The notes beneath the pieces were generated by a model that was given only the letters and a program-made list of their open reading frames with translations, did no database searches and was not told where the DNA came from. Shown in pieces: positions 44,814-54,770 of a DNA stretch of 59,771 nucleotides; position 1 is the first letter of the stretch; the number at the start of each line of letters is the position of its first letter. The position numbers were made by a program, and so were the translations under genes. Source of the DNA: Bacteroidales bacterium (GTDB lineage Bacteria; Bacteroidota; Bacteroidia; Bacteroidales; UBA932); NCBI GenBank assembly GCA_023667095.1, contig JAMPAT010000013.1:1-59771 (forward strand). Direction: 5' to 3'.

Positions 44814-46315
44814 CGTATGGGGAAGAGTCCTATTTCAGCCGCCTTTTCGCGCATCAATGCATCCGCTTCACCGAAATTGTTGCCGATAGCCCCGTCAAGC
44901 ACTGCATTCTTGACATGTTCTTTCAGCAGCCCGATTTCCTTGCATGGCCCGATTCCGAATAACTCCATCACGTATTCTCCAGTGATAGGGTTCTTCCAGT
45001 TCCTGACGGCATCCTTTGCCTCCACTTCTGCAAGCTTGCTCTTCACGACCTCGAAATTATGTCTCAGTTTCTCGACCTTGCGAGGATTCTTGGAAGTGAT
45101 GTCTGCATTGCAGAGCAGCATGAGGTCGTCTATGTCGTTTCCTGCATCAAACAGCAGACGCCGTACAGCCGAGTCTGTAACTTCTTCTGTTACAAGCGCG
45201 ATGGGGCGCAGGTGGAGATTGACGAGCTTCTGCACGTACTTCATCTTCTCGTTCAGCGGCATCTTCAGCCCGGTGAACAGCTTAGGTATCATTCTTGCCC
45301 CGATTACTTCGTGACCATGGAACGTCCATCCAGTGTGCGGGTCGTACCTTTTGCTTGCAGGCTTGCCTATGTCGTGGAGAAGGGCCGCCCATCTTAGCCA
45401 CAGATATGGCTCTGTCCTGACTTTCTCTGTCTCCACACCGTCTTCAAAGATATAGTCCTTGAGCATGCCCTCCGCAATTGCTGCCTTCTCGAATGCTGCG
45501 ACATTGTCAACCACTTCGAGTGTGTGGGAGAAGTTTTCCTTGTGTCCGCGCCCATCTACACTTTCCACTCCTTTGAGCCTTGTGAGCTGAGGCAGGATAT
45601 ATTCAAGCAGCCCTGTCTCGTCCAGCAGCCGGAATCCTATTGACGGATTGTCGCAGACAAGCATCTTGTTCAGTTCCTCTACTATGCGTTCCTTGGAGAG
45701 GATTGACAGTCTTTCCTTGTTACGGTGGATGGATTCGAGTGATTCGGGGACGATTGTGAATTTCCTTTCCGGTGTGCTCAGCTTTGTGGCAAACCTTATT
45801 GCACGTATCATCCTTAGCGGATCATCGCTATAGGTCGTGTCCGGATCAAGTGGGGTACGTATAATGCCCCTGTCCAGGTCCCTTATCCCGCCGAACGGGT
45901 CCACCAGGCTTCCGAAGTCTTCCTTCTGGAGACTGAATGCCATTGCATTGATGGTGAAGTCACGCCTTTGCTGGTCGTCTTCAAGCGTCCCGTCCTCTAC
46001 AATAGGCTTGCGGGAGTCGCGCCTGTATGACTCCTTGCGTGCTCCGACAAACTCTATCTCTATGCCGTGGTACTTCAGCATTGCCGTGCCGAAGTTCCTG
46101 AATACCGAGACATTGCTGTGCACGGTCTCCCCGACCTTTTCGGCGAGCTCAATTCCGCTTCCCTCCACTACAATGTCAATGTCCTTGCTTGGCCTGCCGA
46201 GAAAGCAGTCACGCACATATCCGCCTATGACGAAAGCCCTGACGCCTTTTTCGGCTGCGGCTTCCGATACTATGCTGAAAATCCTGTTGTCAAGAAAACC
46301 TTGTGTAAGTGTCAT
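44810..46315 (-). CDS. cca: tRNA nucleotidyltransferase / poly(A) polymerase with HD domain
   Basis: 501 residues. Class II nucleotidyltransferase head: FVIGGYVRDCFLGRPSKDIDIVVEG with the metal-binding DxD, RRDFTINAMAFSL and DDPLRMIRAIRFA. An HD phosphohydrolase domain follows (LLHDIGKPASKRYD, FHGHEVIGARM). Adds or repairs the CCA end of tRNAs; consistent with tRNA-Val in this window lacking encoded CCA. Start 46315 (MTLTQGFLDN) is used; the in-frame ATG at 46336 would be upstream of the expected transcript start. First gene of the cca-xer-hpf-rlu-hydrolase operon. Confidence 0.94.
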   Translation of the reverse strand: MTLTQGFLDNRIFSIVSEAAAEKGVRAFVIGGYVRDCFLGRPSKDIDIVVEGSGIELAEKVGETVHSNVSVFRNFGTAMLKYHGIEIEFVGARKESYRRDSRKPIVEDGTLEDDQQRRDFTINAMAFSLQKEDFGSLVDPFGGIRDLDRGIIRTPLDPDTTYSDDPLRMIRAIRFATKLSTPERKFTIVPESLESIHRNKERLSILSKERIVEELNKMLVCDNPSIGFRLLDETGLLEYILPQLTRLKGVESVDGRGHKENFSHTLEVVDNVAAFEKAAIAEGMLKDYIFEDGVETEKVRTEPYLWLRWAALLHDIGKPASKRYDPHTGWTFHGHEVIGARMIPKLFTGLKMPLNEKMKYVQKLVNLHLRPIALVTEEVTDSAVRRLLFDAGNDIDDLMLLCNADITSKNPRKVEKLRHNFEVVKSKLAEVEAKDAVRNWKNPITGEYVMELFGIGPCKEIGLLKEHVKNAVLDGAIGNNFGEADALMREKAAEIGLFPIR

Positions 46316-46323
46316 AATGGCGG

Positions 46324-46331
46324 CAAATATA
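46324..46331 (-). promoter_or_regulatory. -7 box of the cca operon
   Basis: TATATTTG on the minus strand only 8 bp from the preferred cca ATG, so the message would be almost leaderless. Confidence 0.45.
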
Positions 46332-46415
46332 CACATAAAATCCCCAATTATATACAGTTAACCCCGGAAACCTTTCAGTCCCGGGGATGATATTGTAAAG
46401 TATATGTGCTGATTG

Positions 46416-48968
46416 TCAGAGATTTTCAAGTGTCCTGCCTATCTCAAAGGCGAGATATGAGTAATGGTCCTTTGCCTCTCCCTTTGAGGAACGTGCCCTC
46501 CTGTCCATAAGCTCCTTGACCTTGAGCAGTGTTCCGTAATAGATTTCCTTTCCGCTTACCTTAAGGTCAGATTCTTTCTTTGCCTCGGCAAGGTTTACGG
46601 ATGCATGGCTGTGTGCATGTCCTGGACATGAGCATGGGAAGATATCCTCACCGAACATTTCATCGAGGCTTGCAATCTTTGCCGCTCCCTTCTGGAGAAG
46701 GTCGAGATTGCTGAATACAGTATATATGAATGCATATTCCATATTCATCTCAGCCCTTGTCGGGGTCTTGCCCTTGATGCTCTGGCTGAATACAAGCCTG
46801 TACAGGTCATCCATATATTCAGACTGGGTGTACGGGTCATCAGAGATTTTGGCTGTATATCCTACCTTTGGCATATTGCCTATCAGTGATCTTACAAATG
46901 CCGCCTGATAGTCATAGATTGCCGGATTGCGGGGCTCGTCAATGCTGATAATCTTCTTGTCCATGAGCCATGACGGCATGTCCTTGAGGCTTGACATGAC
47001 AAATTCGAGGGACTCTTTCTGCTTTTCGCGTGATACAGGCGTGAATGCGGGCTTTCCGTCTCCATAGACCGGATATTCAAGGAAATTGCCTCCAATGTAT
47101 TTTGAGACATGTCCCATATACCTGTTGAACTGCTTCAGCACTTCGCTGTACATCTCAAGTGTGGTGGAGTAGTCTTCACCTTCCTTTGCTGTCCATTCCA
47201 CGAGATTGTCCATGATTACCTTGAGGTTCCTTATCCCGTATTCGCTGGCCTTGACTGCATCGTCCCCGAGTGACTCTGACTGTGAAGCCGGGTCCACATA
47301 AGTGAAGAATTCCTGCTCTCCATACCAGTACATAGGGTCGTCACTGTGCTCCAGGATCCATGAATTCAGGACAGGCTTCTCATCCTCAGGTGTCTCTGCC
47401 CCGAAGATTGGCTTGTATCCCCATTTGATTGCGAAGCAGTCATAGACACCGAGCCTTGGAGGCAGGAGCCATGTCACTCCGTCACCTGGCTGTGCGACAT
47501 AGTTGTTGCGGGCGTAGTCCATGATCGACGGGGTTGTCCCGTATTCAGCCGTGAAGGCCGGGTCCCTGAGTGATTCTACCGGATATGCGTATGAAGCCCT
47601 CATGTTGTGCATAAGCCCGAGAGTATGTCCGACTTCATGTACTATGACATAGCGGAGAAGGCCTCCCATGGTCTCGTCATCGAACACTTCCGCACGTGCC
47701 TTGGGGTCTACAGCGGCAGTCTGGACGAATTTCCAGTTATGGAGAAGCCTGAGCACGTCATGGTAGAAATATACGGCTCCCTGTATTATCTCGCCGGAGC
47801 GCGGGTCTGTCCACGATGGTCCCATGGCATTTGCCACCATGGTTGAAGAGTAGCGGATGCATGAATACCTTACATCGTCCGGATCAAAGTCCGGGTCATC
47901 CTTAGGGTAGTCCTTTGCAATGATGGCATTCTTGAAGCCGATCTGCTCGAATGCCTTCTGCCAGTCCTCGATGCCTTCCTTTATATATGGTCTCCATTTT
48001 GCCGGGAATGCATCGTCTATATAGTAGACAATCGGCTTCTCCGGTTCTACAAGTTCACCGTTACGGTATTTTTCAACATCCTCTGGCCTCGGGGCTATGT
48101 TCCATCTGTTGATGAATGAATACCTGTCACTCCCGTCAAGGTTCTCTGAATATAGGGTGTGGCTGTCCTTGAAATATCCCATCCTGTGGTCTGAGAGCCT
48201 TGGTTTCATCGGAGTGTCGGCAAGCCTTATCATTGACACGGTCACAATGGCCGTGAAAGGCTCGGAGGACACTGTGTAGACCATCCTTGTCTTGAATGTT
48301 ATGTTCCTTGGGAATGACTTTCCGCTGAGGATTGCTGACATGTCTGACTTGAATGATCCTTTCATCCGGCTCATGCCGAACAGGCCGTCAAAAGGTGAGG
48401 CAGGGATGAACGGTGACATGTATTTCTCGTCTGAGCAGAAAAATTTGGTCACGTCAATGACTGACGCCGTGGAGTCCGGACTGACAGTCTTTATAGGGAA
48501 GGCTTTCATCACAGGCTTCATGTAGTTCAGCTCGAAACCTCTCTGCAGGCTTTCGGTCGCGCTGAATGTTGAAGTACGTGATATGTCGAGCAGATAGATG
48601 TTGTCTTTATCCTTTGCCCATTCTACAAGGAGGGGATTTGACGGGATCTGGCCTGCAATCACATCCTTGTTGTCGCTGATTGAGGATACCTTTGTTGCAA
48701 GGAGCATAGGCTTTCCCATCAGTGAGTCCGGAATCTCAAGATAGTATGTGGACTTTACCTTGTGGACATCCATGATTCCATGTGAAGTTTCGGCTTTCTC
48801 CGTTATGATGTCTGAATATTTCTTTTTCCCGGAGGCGGCTGTACTTGTGGTGTCGGCCTTGTCCTTTTTCTTTGCGGCATCCTTCAGTATGTCACCGAAT
48901 GTGGGGCCTGCCAGTGCCGTGGCCGAGAATGCCAGCATTGCCAGTGTGCCAAAAAACAGATTCTTCAT
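46416..48968 (-). CDS. Zinc-dependent metalloprotease (DUF5117/DUF4953 metzincin type)
   Basis: 850 residues with a signal peptide (LFFGTLAMLAFSATALAG). N-terminal DUF5118/5117-like region (LMGKPMLLATKVSSIS, DVTKFFCSDEKYMSPF). The catalytic zinc site is intact: IVHEVGHTLGLMHNMRAS gives HExxHxxGxxH, and SIMDYARNNYVAQ supplies the Met-turn. It should act in the periplasm or at the cell surface on proteins/peptides. Its start overlaps the stop of the preceding lipoprotein gene (TAATG). The last gene of the SusCD locus. Confidence 0.9.
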   Translation of the reverse strand: MKNLFFGTLAMLAFSATALAGPTFGDILKDAAKKKDKADTTSTAASGKKKYSDIITEKAETSHGIMDVHKVKSTYYLEIPDSLMGKPMLLATKVSSISDNKDVIAGQIPSNPLLVEWAKDKDNIYLLDISRTSTFSATESLQRGFELNYMKPVMKAFPIKTVSPDSTASVIDVTKFFCSDEKYMSPFIPASPFDGLFGMSRMKGSFKSDMSAILSGKSFPRNITFKTRMVYTVSSEPFTAIVTVSMIRLADTPMKPRLSDHRMGYFKDSHTLYSENLDGSDRYSFINRWNIAPRPEDVEKYRNGELVEPEKPIVYYIDDAFPAKWRPYIKEGIEDWQKAFEQIGFKNAIIAKDYPKDDPDFDPDDVRYSCIRYSSTMVANAMGPSWTDPRSGEIIQGAVYFYHDVLRLLHNWKFVQTAAVDPKARAEVFDDETMGGLLRYVIVHEVGHTLGLMHNMRASYAYPVESLRDPAFTAEYGTTPSIMDYARNNYVAQPGDGVTWLLPPRLGVYDCFAIKWGYKPIFGAETPEDEKPVLNSWILEHSDDPMYWYGEQEFFTYVDPASQSESLGDDAVKASEYGIRNLKVIMDNLVEWTAKEGEDYSTTLEMYSEVLKQFNRYMGHVSKYIGGNFLEYPVYGDGKPAFTPVSREKQKESLEFVMSSLKDMPSWLMDKKIISIDEPRNPAIYDYQAAFVRSLIGNMPKVGYTAKISDDPYTQSEYMDDLYRLVFSQSIKGKTPTRAEMNMEYAFIYTVFSNLDLLQKGAAKIASLDEMFGEDIFPCSCPGHAHSHASVNLAEAKKESDLKVSGKEIYYGTLLKVKELMDRRARSSKGEAKDHYSYLAFEIGRTLENL

Positions 48969-49825
48969 TATTGCATTGATTTTGATTTGTCATTTCCTAT
49001 TGCCTGCAGGTCTATTCCGCACTGCTCCCTGACTGTAGAGAGAAGTATGCTGTACTTGATCTGCAGGTTCTCATATCCTTTCATGGCCTCCTTCATCTCT
49101 TCCTCGGAGTGGGTGGTTATCATCTCGACGAAGTCGGCTATGTCACCGTATCTGTCCGGAGCCATGTTGCTGAGATAGTTCAGCTCATCGTAGTCCCATA
49201 GCCCTATGCTCTTGATGTCCATGTTGCTGACCCTTTGTGTGTAATAGTTTTCAGAAGGGGAGAAGAAGCCGTCCGGCAAGGTCACAAGTCCGTTCTGGCA
49301 GATGAAGTAACCCCATATTCTTCCATGTATTTTTCCTGTGTTTGCCAGTCTTTTTGCTGCATCCATAGGGAAATTATCTTTCCTGAGCTGCCCGATTGCC
49401 ACATATCCGCGCCCATATATGCACGGCATGTCAAAGAATGCATCTGTTGAGTAGTCCTTGTGCTGCACGGAGTCTGCGAGGAATATCTGCATTGGAAGAT
49501 ATTTCTTGGCGAAAGCATCCGGATAACAGCTCAGCAGGGCATCATCGAGATATTCGACTGCATCCTGCAGGACATCGGGCTCAATGCGTTTGAGACGGTA
49601 GCTTGACAGTGAACTGACATTCCACATATAGTCCACATCCTGATACTGGTCAAGGATGAATACACCTGTATTTCTGTAATATTCATATATGAAATGCCTT
49701 GCAGGGTCATTGCTGTCCTCGATTGTGTATTTCGGGGCATCCTTTTCTGCTGTGATCGGGTCTTCCTTGTAGCAGGAAGACAGGCATAGTGCTGCAAGCA
49801 GCGTTGAAAATATATATTTTTTCAT
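48968..49825 (-). CDS. Mx1-like putative metallopeptidase lipoprotein, HExxH lost
   Basis: 285 residues. Lipobox LCLSSCYKED, so probably outer-membrane lipoprotein. The arrangement (YLPMQIFLADS..., a His-containing helix, FVEMITTHSEEEM, then a C-terminal GIDLQAI) is that of the putative zinc-binding metallopeptidase (Mx1) proteins found next to SusCD pairs. At the place where relatives have HExxH the sequence is IHGRIWGYF, which leaves no zinc site. So probably a binding protein now, rather than a protease. Gap of 32 bp to the SusD gene. Confidence 0.7.
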   Translation of the reverse strand: MKKYIFSTLLAALCLSSCYKEDPITAEKDAPKYTIEDSNDPARHFIYEYYRNTGVFILDQYQDVDYMWNVSSLSSYRLKRIEPDVLQDAVEYLDDALLSCYPDAFAKKYLPMQIFLADSVQHKDYSTDAFFDMPCIYGRGYVAIGQLRKDNFPMDAAKRLANTGKIHGRIWGYFICQNGLVTLPDGFFSPSENYYTQRVSNMDIKSIGLWDYDELNYLSNMAPDRYGDIADFVEMITTHSEEEMKEAMKGYENLQIKYSILLSTVREQCGIDLQAIGNDKSKSMQ

Positions 49826-49857
49826 ACTATCTGGTTTTCATGTTCTGTTCATCTGGA

Positions 49858-51324
49858 TTATTCCGGATTGCGTACCGGTCTCTGTATGTCCTGGAGGTCA
49901 GGTTCCTGCTCTATTACAGCCTTCGGGATTGGCAGGGTGTATGCCTGGTCGTTCTCTTCAAGTGTGTATATCACTGCAGTTTCGTTGACGTCAGGTGTGT
50001 AGTAATGGGTTATGCGTGGGCAGCCCCATCTCCTGAGGTCAAACCATCTCAGCTGCTCGAAGCACATCTCACGTCTCCTTTCTTCCTTTACGGCATTGAT
50101 TACCTCCTGCTGTGAGCCTCCTTGTAGCGGAGCGTATGATTCCGGTGAGAAACGTTTGCTCCTCAATGTGTTCAGGTCGTCAATGGCATCAAGGTAGCCT
50201 GAGGTGTGAGACAGGGCTTCGGCCCTTGTCAGGTATGCTTCTGCAGTGCGGAATGCGTATCCGTGCACACCTGTATCTGAAGTATAGCCACCCTTGTACG
50301 GGAGGTGCCTTTTCCTGTTGCCGAACAGGGTGCTTCCCTGGAACTGGATATAATGCCCTGTGTTGCCCTGGCATCTGAGGTCCCCTGTCTCATAGCTGTT
50401 CCTGAGATCTTCGGAAGCCGGGAATCCTCCTTTTGCCCCGGTTGCAAAATAGGTTATGTAGTAATAGCCGAAAGAGAATAGGATCTCCGGGTTCTGCGAG
50501 CATACGAAATACTGGTCTGCCTGGCTTGATTCTGCCTTCTCGTTCAGGTCCCAGAGGTCAGCCTTGACTGCAAGGAGGTCATTTGCGCTCCTGATTGCGT
50601 CATCCCATCTCTGCATATACAGGTATGTCCTTGCAAGCATGAGGTTTACTGCATTCACGTTCCATCTCCAGATTGAACTGGTGGTTCCTGCCGCCTTGAA
50701 ATATTTCAGGGCATTCCCGAAATCGTCCACTATGATGTCGTATATTTCAGCTACGCTTGCCCTTGTGAACTTGGCATTTTCTGCACCTATGAGGCTGTTT
50801 ACCGGAACACCAAGTGCTGTGGACGCCGTTTCAGGGCTATATGGCTCTCCATACAGGTTCACGAGCATGAAATATGCGTATGCCCTGATTGCAAGGGCTT
50901 CTGCCTTTACGAGATTTTTTTCCTGCTCCGTGCCGTTCTTCTCATCGATGTCATACAGGATCATGTTGGAGACAAGGATCTGGTGGTAGTAGAATCCCCA
51001 TGATGGGTCATTGTTCCTGACATCGGAAATCTGTTCCTCCGGTGACTGCTGCCATGTGAAGTAGCCGAATCCGGAGCCTCTGGTGTCGGAGCCGAGCCTT
51101 GCTGATGTTATGAGGTCTTCACAGTCATCTGTCATGATGTCCAGGTAGGGATGCGGCAGGGTGTTGTTTGCCTTTGAATATATCTCTCCTGCTATCAGTT
51201 CCTTATAGTCGTTTGCACTTGTTGGCCTGATCTCGTCCTGTGATGATTCTTCAAGGAATTTCCCGCAGGAGCAAAGTCCGGCCGATACTGAAGCCATGGC
51301 CATATAAATATATATTTTTTTCAT
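49858..51324 (-). CDS. SusD/RagB-family nutrient-binding lipoprotein
   Basis: 488 residues. Lipobox GLCSCGKFLEE, so anchored to the outer membrane and facing outside. Tetratricopeptide-like helices (ALAIRAYAYFMLVNLYGEPY, NLMLARTYLYMQRWDDAIRSAN) with the C-terminal marker FRTAEAYLTRAEALSH and ERRREMCFEQLRWFDLRRWG. Forms the lid of the SusC transporter and binds ligand. Ligand cannot be read from sequence; the protease neighbours point to peptides. Confidence 0.95.
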   Translation of the reverse strand: MKKIYIYMAMASVSAGLCSCGKFLEESSQDEIRPTSANDYKELIAGEIYSKANNTLPHPYLDIMTDDCEDLITSARLGSDTRGSGFGYFTWQQSPEEQISDVRNNDPSWGFYYHQILVSNMILYDIDEKNGTEQEKNLVKAEALAIRAYAYFMLVNLYGEPYSPETASTALGVPVNSLIGAENAKFTRASVAEIYDIIVDDFGNALKYFKAAGTTSSIWRWNVNAVNLMLARTYLYMQRWDDAIRSANDLLAVKADLWDLNEKAESSQADQYFVCSQNPEILFSFGYYYITYFATGAKGGFPASEDLRNSYETGDLRCQGNTGHYIQFQGSTLFGNRKRHLPYKGGYTSDTGVHGYAFRTAEAYLTRAEALSHTSGYLDAIDDLNTLRSKRFSPESYAPLQGGSQQEVINAVKEERRREMCFEQLRWFDLRRWGCPRITHYYTPDVNETAVIYTLEENDQAYTLPIPKAVIEQEPDLQDIQRPVRNPE

Positions 51325-51338
51325 ATCTGTAGTCTGCT

Positions 51339-54300
51339 TTAGAACGTTATGTCAAGTCCGAATGAGAATGATGCCACAGGCGGGGTCGTGATTCCTATAG
51401 AGCCAAGTCCGAGCTGCTCAGGGTCCTGTCCGTTGAGGTCCTTGGAACATACAACGAAAAGGTTGTTGCCTTCGACCCTGACGCTGGCAGAGTTCATGCG
51501 CATCTTCCTGCATATCTTTTCAGGGATGCTGTAGCGGATGTAGGCTGTACGCAGGCGCAGGAAGTCTCCGGAGACAACCCTTATGTCGCTCTGGTTGTAC
51601 ATCTGCCATCTGTTGTCGCCTATGTTTATTGTCCTTGATGAACCGCTGAAGCTTATGTCATTCATCTGGAGGGGGTCGGTGGATAAGGCAGGGATTACTG
51701 TATGTGCCTCATCGCCAGGCTCACGCCACCTGTCCACAAATTCTGCAGACATGTTCTGCTGCGGATTTGGAAGACGCTGTCCTGAATTGCTGTAAAGGTT
51801 GTTCATGCGGACCTTTGAGCCTACACTGTAGGAGAAGAACAGCCCGAGGGTTATGTCTTTCCATGTGAAGTTGGTGCTGAATCCGCCCTGCATGTCCGGA
51901 AGCCTGTTGCCGGAAAGGGTGAATACCTTTGAAAACATTTCAGCCTTGGTGGCACCTTCAGTCTCTTCTGTATCGTGGAATGTCGGGAGCCCTTTTCCGT
52001 CAAGACCGGCGAACTTGTATGAAAAGAATGAGTTGATGGGGTATCCTTTCAGGACTGCAGAACCGTCTGTATACTGGGCGTATGTGTATTCAGATGTCAT
52101 GCCTCCGTCTGTAACCTTGTTTACGTTCCTTGCGGAATTGAATGAAAGCGACCACCTGAAGTCCTTTGTCCTTACAGGGACTGCGTTGATGATAAGTTCG
52201 TATCCACGGTTCATGATGTCTCCGACGTTCAGGCTCATTGATGATGTCCCGGTGGTAGGGGAGACTTGTGTCATGACTATCTGGTCATTTCCTTTCTTGT
52301 AGTAATATTCGAATGTTCCTGAAATCCTGTTGTCAAGGAAGGCAAAGTCCAGGGCTATGTTCCATGAATTTGTCTTCTCCCATTTAAGATATGGGTTAGG
52401 CAGCTTTGAAAGGGTGGACAGGTAGTCTCCGGAGAGATTGTCAACAGAGCCGAGCTTGATAATCATGCTCGGTGTCTGGTCATCAGAGACATTTCCCTGT
52501 ATTCCGTAGGAACCCTTTATTGCAAGCTCATTCATCCACATCACATCCTTGAGGAAATTCTCGTTCATGATGTTCCACCTTGCCGATACAGACCATATCG
52601 GGAGGAACCTTGTGCTCTTGTCACGTCCGAACTTGTTGGACCCGTCGGTCCTGACATTGGCGTTGATGATATACCTTGACTTGTAGGCATATGAAAGTAC
52701 ACCGTAGAATGAGAGGGTGTTGGACAGCTTGTTGGTGACTGTATTGGGGGAGTTGAGCACCATCTCGTTGTATTTTGGCCATTGTGCAGGGTCTATCTGG
52801 ACGAATGATTCACCGCGGTCAGGGAGGTATCCCCATTGTGTGGAGCTTATCCCTGTATATTTTGTGGAGCGGGCCTCATATCCGGCTGCAGCAGATATAT
52901 GGTGTCCCCTGATGTATTTGCTGTAGTCAAGCTGGAGCCTTGCTGTGTAGCCGAAGTTCCTTGTGTTGGAGGTCTTCAGCTCTCCGCCGTATGGCAGCTT
53001 GCACATGTCGTTTTTCCATGTGTCTGCATCCGGGAACTGTACACCATAATTGAGCATACGGAGCTTGGCAGCCGCGTATGTGCGGTCGTTGTACCATTCC
53101 TTGTCTGATGTGCTTGAGGTGTTGATTGCAAAGGTTCCGGTTGCCCTCAGGCCTGTGATTATCTTCCATTCAAGGTTTGCGTTGAAATAGATTGCGTCTG
53201 TGCGCATTGTCCTTCCTGAGTTCTCGATCTCGTTGAGGATGTTGTATTCCAGCGGCTGGGCGTTGTATCCCTGCTCGGCATTGTAGAATGCGTATGTACC
53301 GTCTGCATTGAAGGCAGGTATTGCCCTGGATGTGTTGTAGGCATAGCTGTATGGGGAAATGCTCGAGTGCTGGTAGTCCTTTTCTGAGATGTTTGCCCTT
53401 AGCTGGACTGTTCCGGTGAGCTGCGGGATGAAATTCACCTGTACCTTTGCCATGGCGTTGTACTGGTTGACCCCGGTGCCCTTTACATTGGCGTTCTCAT
53501 CTGTGTAGGCTCCGGACACGTAGTAGTTTACCTTGTCGTTGGCCCCTGATATAGATAGGTTGTGCCTATGGGATACTGATGTCCTGTACAGGAGATCGAA
53601 CCAGTCTGTATTCATGGACTCGAGCTGCTGTACGCTGCCGAGGAACTGACCGTAGGAAATTTTCCTGTCATAGAGGTCATACAGCAGTCCTTCGTATCCG
53701 ATTGCGGCAGGGGTGAAACGGTAGTCAAGACCTTTTGATGCTATCTCCTTTGAAACTTCTATCCTTTCCTGTGAATTCATCAGGTTGAGCTTATTGTAGC
53801 TCGGGCGCTCCGTAACAGTCACTGTTCCTGAGTAGTTGACACGCGGTGCTCCCTGCTTTCCTCTCTTTGTGGTGACAACTATGACACCGTTTGCCGCACG
53901 GACACCATAGATTGCTGTGGCAGAGGCGTCCTTCAGGACGTCAATCTTCTCGATGTCCATAGGATTGAGTCCGGATATCGCATTTCCTATGAGGTTGACA
54001 TTGTCAAGGTCGTTAAGCTCTTCGGTGGAGATTGAGACAGGGTCATCGAGGATTACCCCGTCTACTACCCATAGCGGCTCCCTGTTGCCGGAAATTGTGG
54101 ATGTCCCCCTGATCCTTATCTTTGTTGCTGCACCTGGTGTTGATGACGAACCGACGACTGTCATTCCTGGAATCTTTCCCTGGAGCATATTGTCGATTGA
54201 TATGGCGTTGCTCTGCAGTACATCGGCTCCGGATATCGATGCTACAGAGGATGCGGACATCCTTCTGTCCAGTTTCTGGTATCCGGTGTTGATTACCGCC

Positions 54301-54659
54301 CCAACGAGTTCTGCAAGCAGGTCCTTCATTATTATCCGGTAGCTGTCCTTGGTGCATTTGTGCTCCTGCGTCTCTTTTCCAAGGCATGAGAATACGAGGA
54401 CGGGGGTTGCACTGTCTTTGGCAAATTCAACCTTCAGGGTGAATTCTCCTTTTTCGTCAGTAAGTGTACCGTTGCCGGTTCCCTTTACCATGACTGCAAC
54501 TCCTGCCGACGGCTTGCCGTCTTCTTCGAGGACTGTTCCTGTTACAGTCTTTGTGGTTCTGGACTCTTGTGCATGGACAGTGAGGCCAGACACAAGAATC
54601 ATCATGAGAATCAAGCCGGCAAGTAATCTGTGCGTGACTTTGGGCAAATGATTTGTCAT
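51339..54659 (-). CDS. SusC/RagA-family TonB-linked outer membrane transporter
   Basis: 1106 residues. Signal peptide ends near VSGLTVHAQE. A carboxypeptidase-regulatory-like N-terminal domain (TGTVLEEDGKPSAGVAVMVKGT), then the plug with DNMLQGKIPGMTVVGSS, KIRIRGTSTISGNREPLWVVDG, IEKIDVLKDASATAIYGVRAANGVIVVTTKRG (all SusC hallmarks), then a 22-strand barrel ending in SFSFGLDITF. TonB-driven import of large ligands. SusD follows 14 bp later. No ECF sigma/anti-sigma pair is adjacent, and no clear -7 box upstream. Confidence 0.96.
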   Translation of the reverse strand: MTNHLPKVTHRLLAGLILMMILVSGLTVHAQESRTTKTVTGTVLEEDGKPSAGVAVMVKGTGNGTLTDEKGEFTLKVEFAKDSATPVLVFSCLGKETQEHKCTKDSYRIIMKDLLAELVGAVINTGYQKLDRRMSASSVASISGADVLQSNAISIDNMLQGKIPGMTVVGSSSTPGAATKIRIRGTSTISGNREPLWVVDGVILDDPVSISTEELNDLDNVNLIGNAISGLNPMDIEKIDVLKDASATAIYGVRAANGVIVVTTKRGKQGAPRVNYSGTVTVTERPSYNKLNLMNSQERIEVSKEIASKGLDYRFTPAAIGYEGLLYDLYDRKISYGQFLGSVQQLESMNTDWFDLLYRTSVSHRHNLSISGANDKVNYYVSGAYTDENANVKGTGVNQYNAMAKVQVNFIPQLTGTVQLRANISEKDYQHSSISPYSYAYNTSRAIPAFNADGTYAFYNAEQGYNAQPLEYNILNEIENSGRTMRTDAIYFNANLEWKIITGLRATGTFAINTSSTSDKEWYNDRTYAAAKLRMLNYGVQFPDADTWKNDMCKLPYGGELKTSNTRNFGYTARLQLDYSKYIRGHHISAAAGYEARSTKYTGISSTQWGYLPDRGESFVQIDPAQWPKYNEMVLNSPNTVTNKLSNTLSFYGVLSYAYKSRYIINANVRTDGSNKFGRDKSTRFLPIWSVSARWNIMNENFLKDVMWMNELAIKGSYGIQGNVSDDQTPSMIIKLGSVDNLSGDYLSTLSKLPNPYLKWEKTNSWNIALDFAFLDNRISGTFEYYYKKGNDQIVMTQVSPTTGTSSMSLNVGDIMNRGYELIINAVPVRTKDFRWSLSFNSARNVNKVTDGGMTSEYTYAQYTDGSAVLKGYPINSFFSYKFAGLDGKGLPTFHDTEETEGATKAEMFSKVFTLSGNRLPDMQGGFSTNFTWKDITLGLFFSYSVGSKVRMNNLYSNSGQRLPNPQQNMSAEFVDRWREPGDEAHTVIPALSTDPLQMNDISFSGSSRTINIGDNRWQMYNQSDIRVVSGDFLRLRTAYIRYSIPEKICRKMRMNSASVRVEGNNLFVVCSKDLNGQDPEQLGLGSIGITTPPVASFSFGLDITF

Positions 54660-54770
54660 AGTTCAGAATTTAATCGTTAATAAATTTTGTAAGTACGTAA
54701 TATATCTGTGTGCAAAATCAGAATCTGTCATGTTTGATGAAAAAGGCTTTCCTTGTCCATTGGTCTCTCC

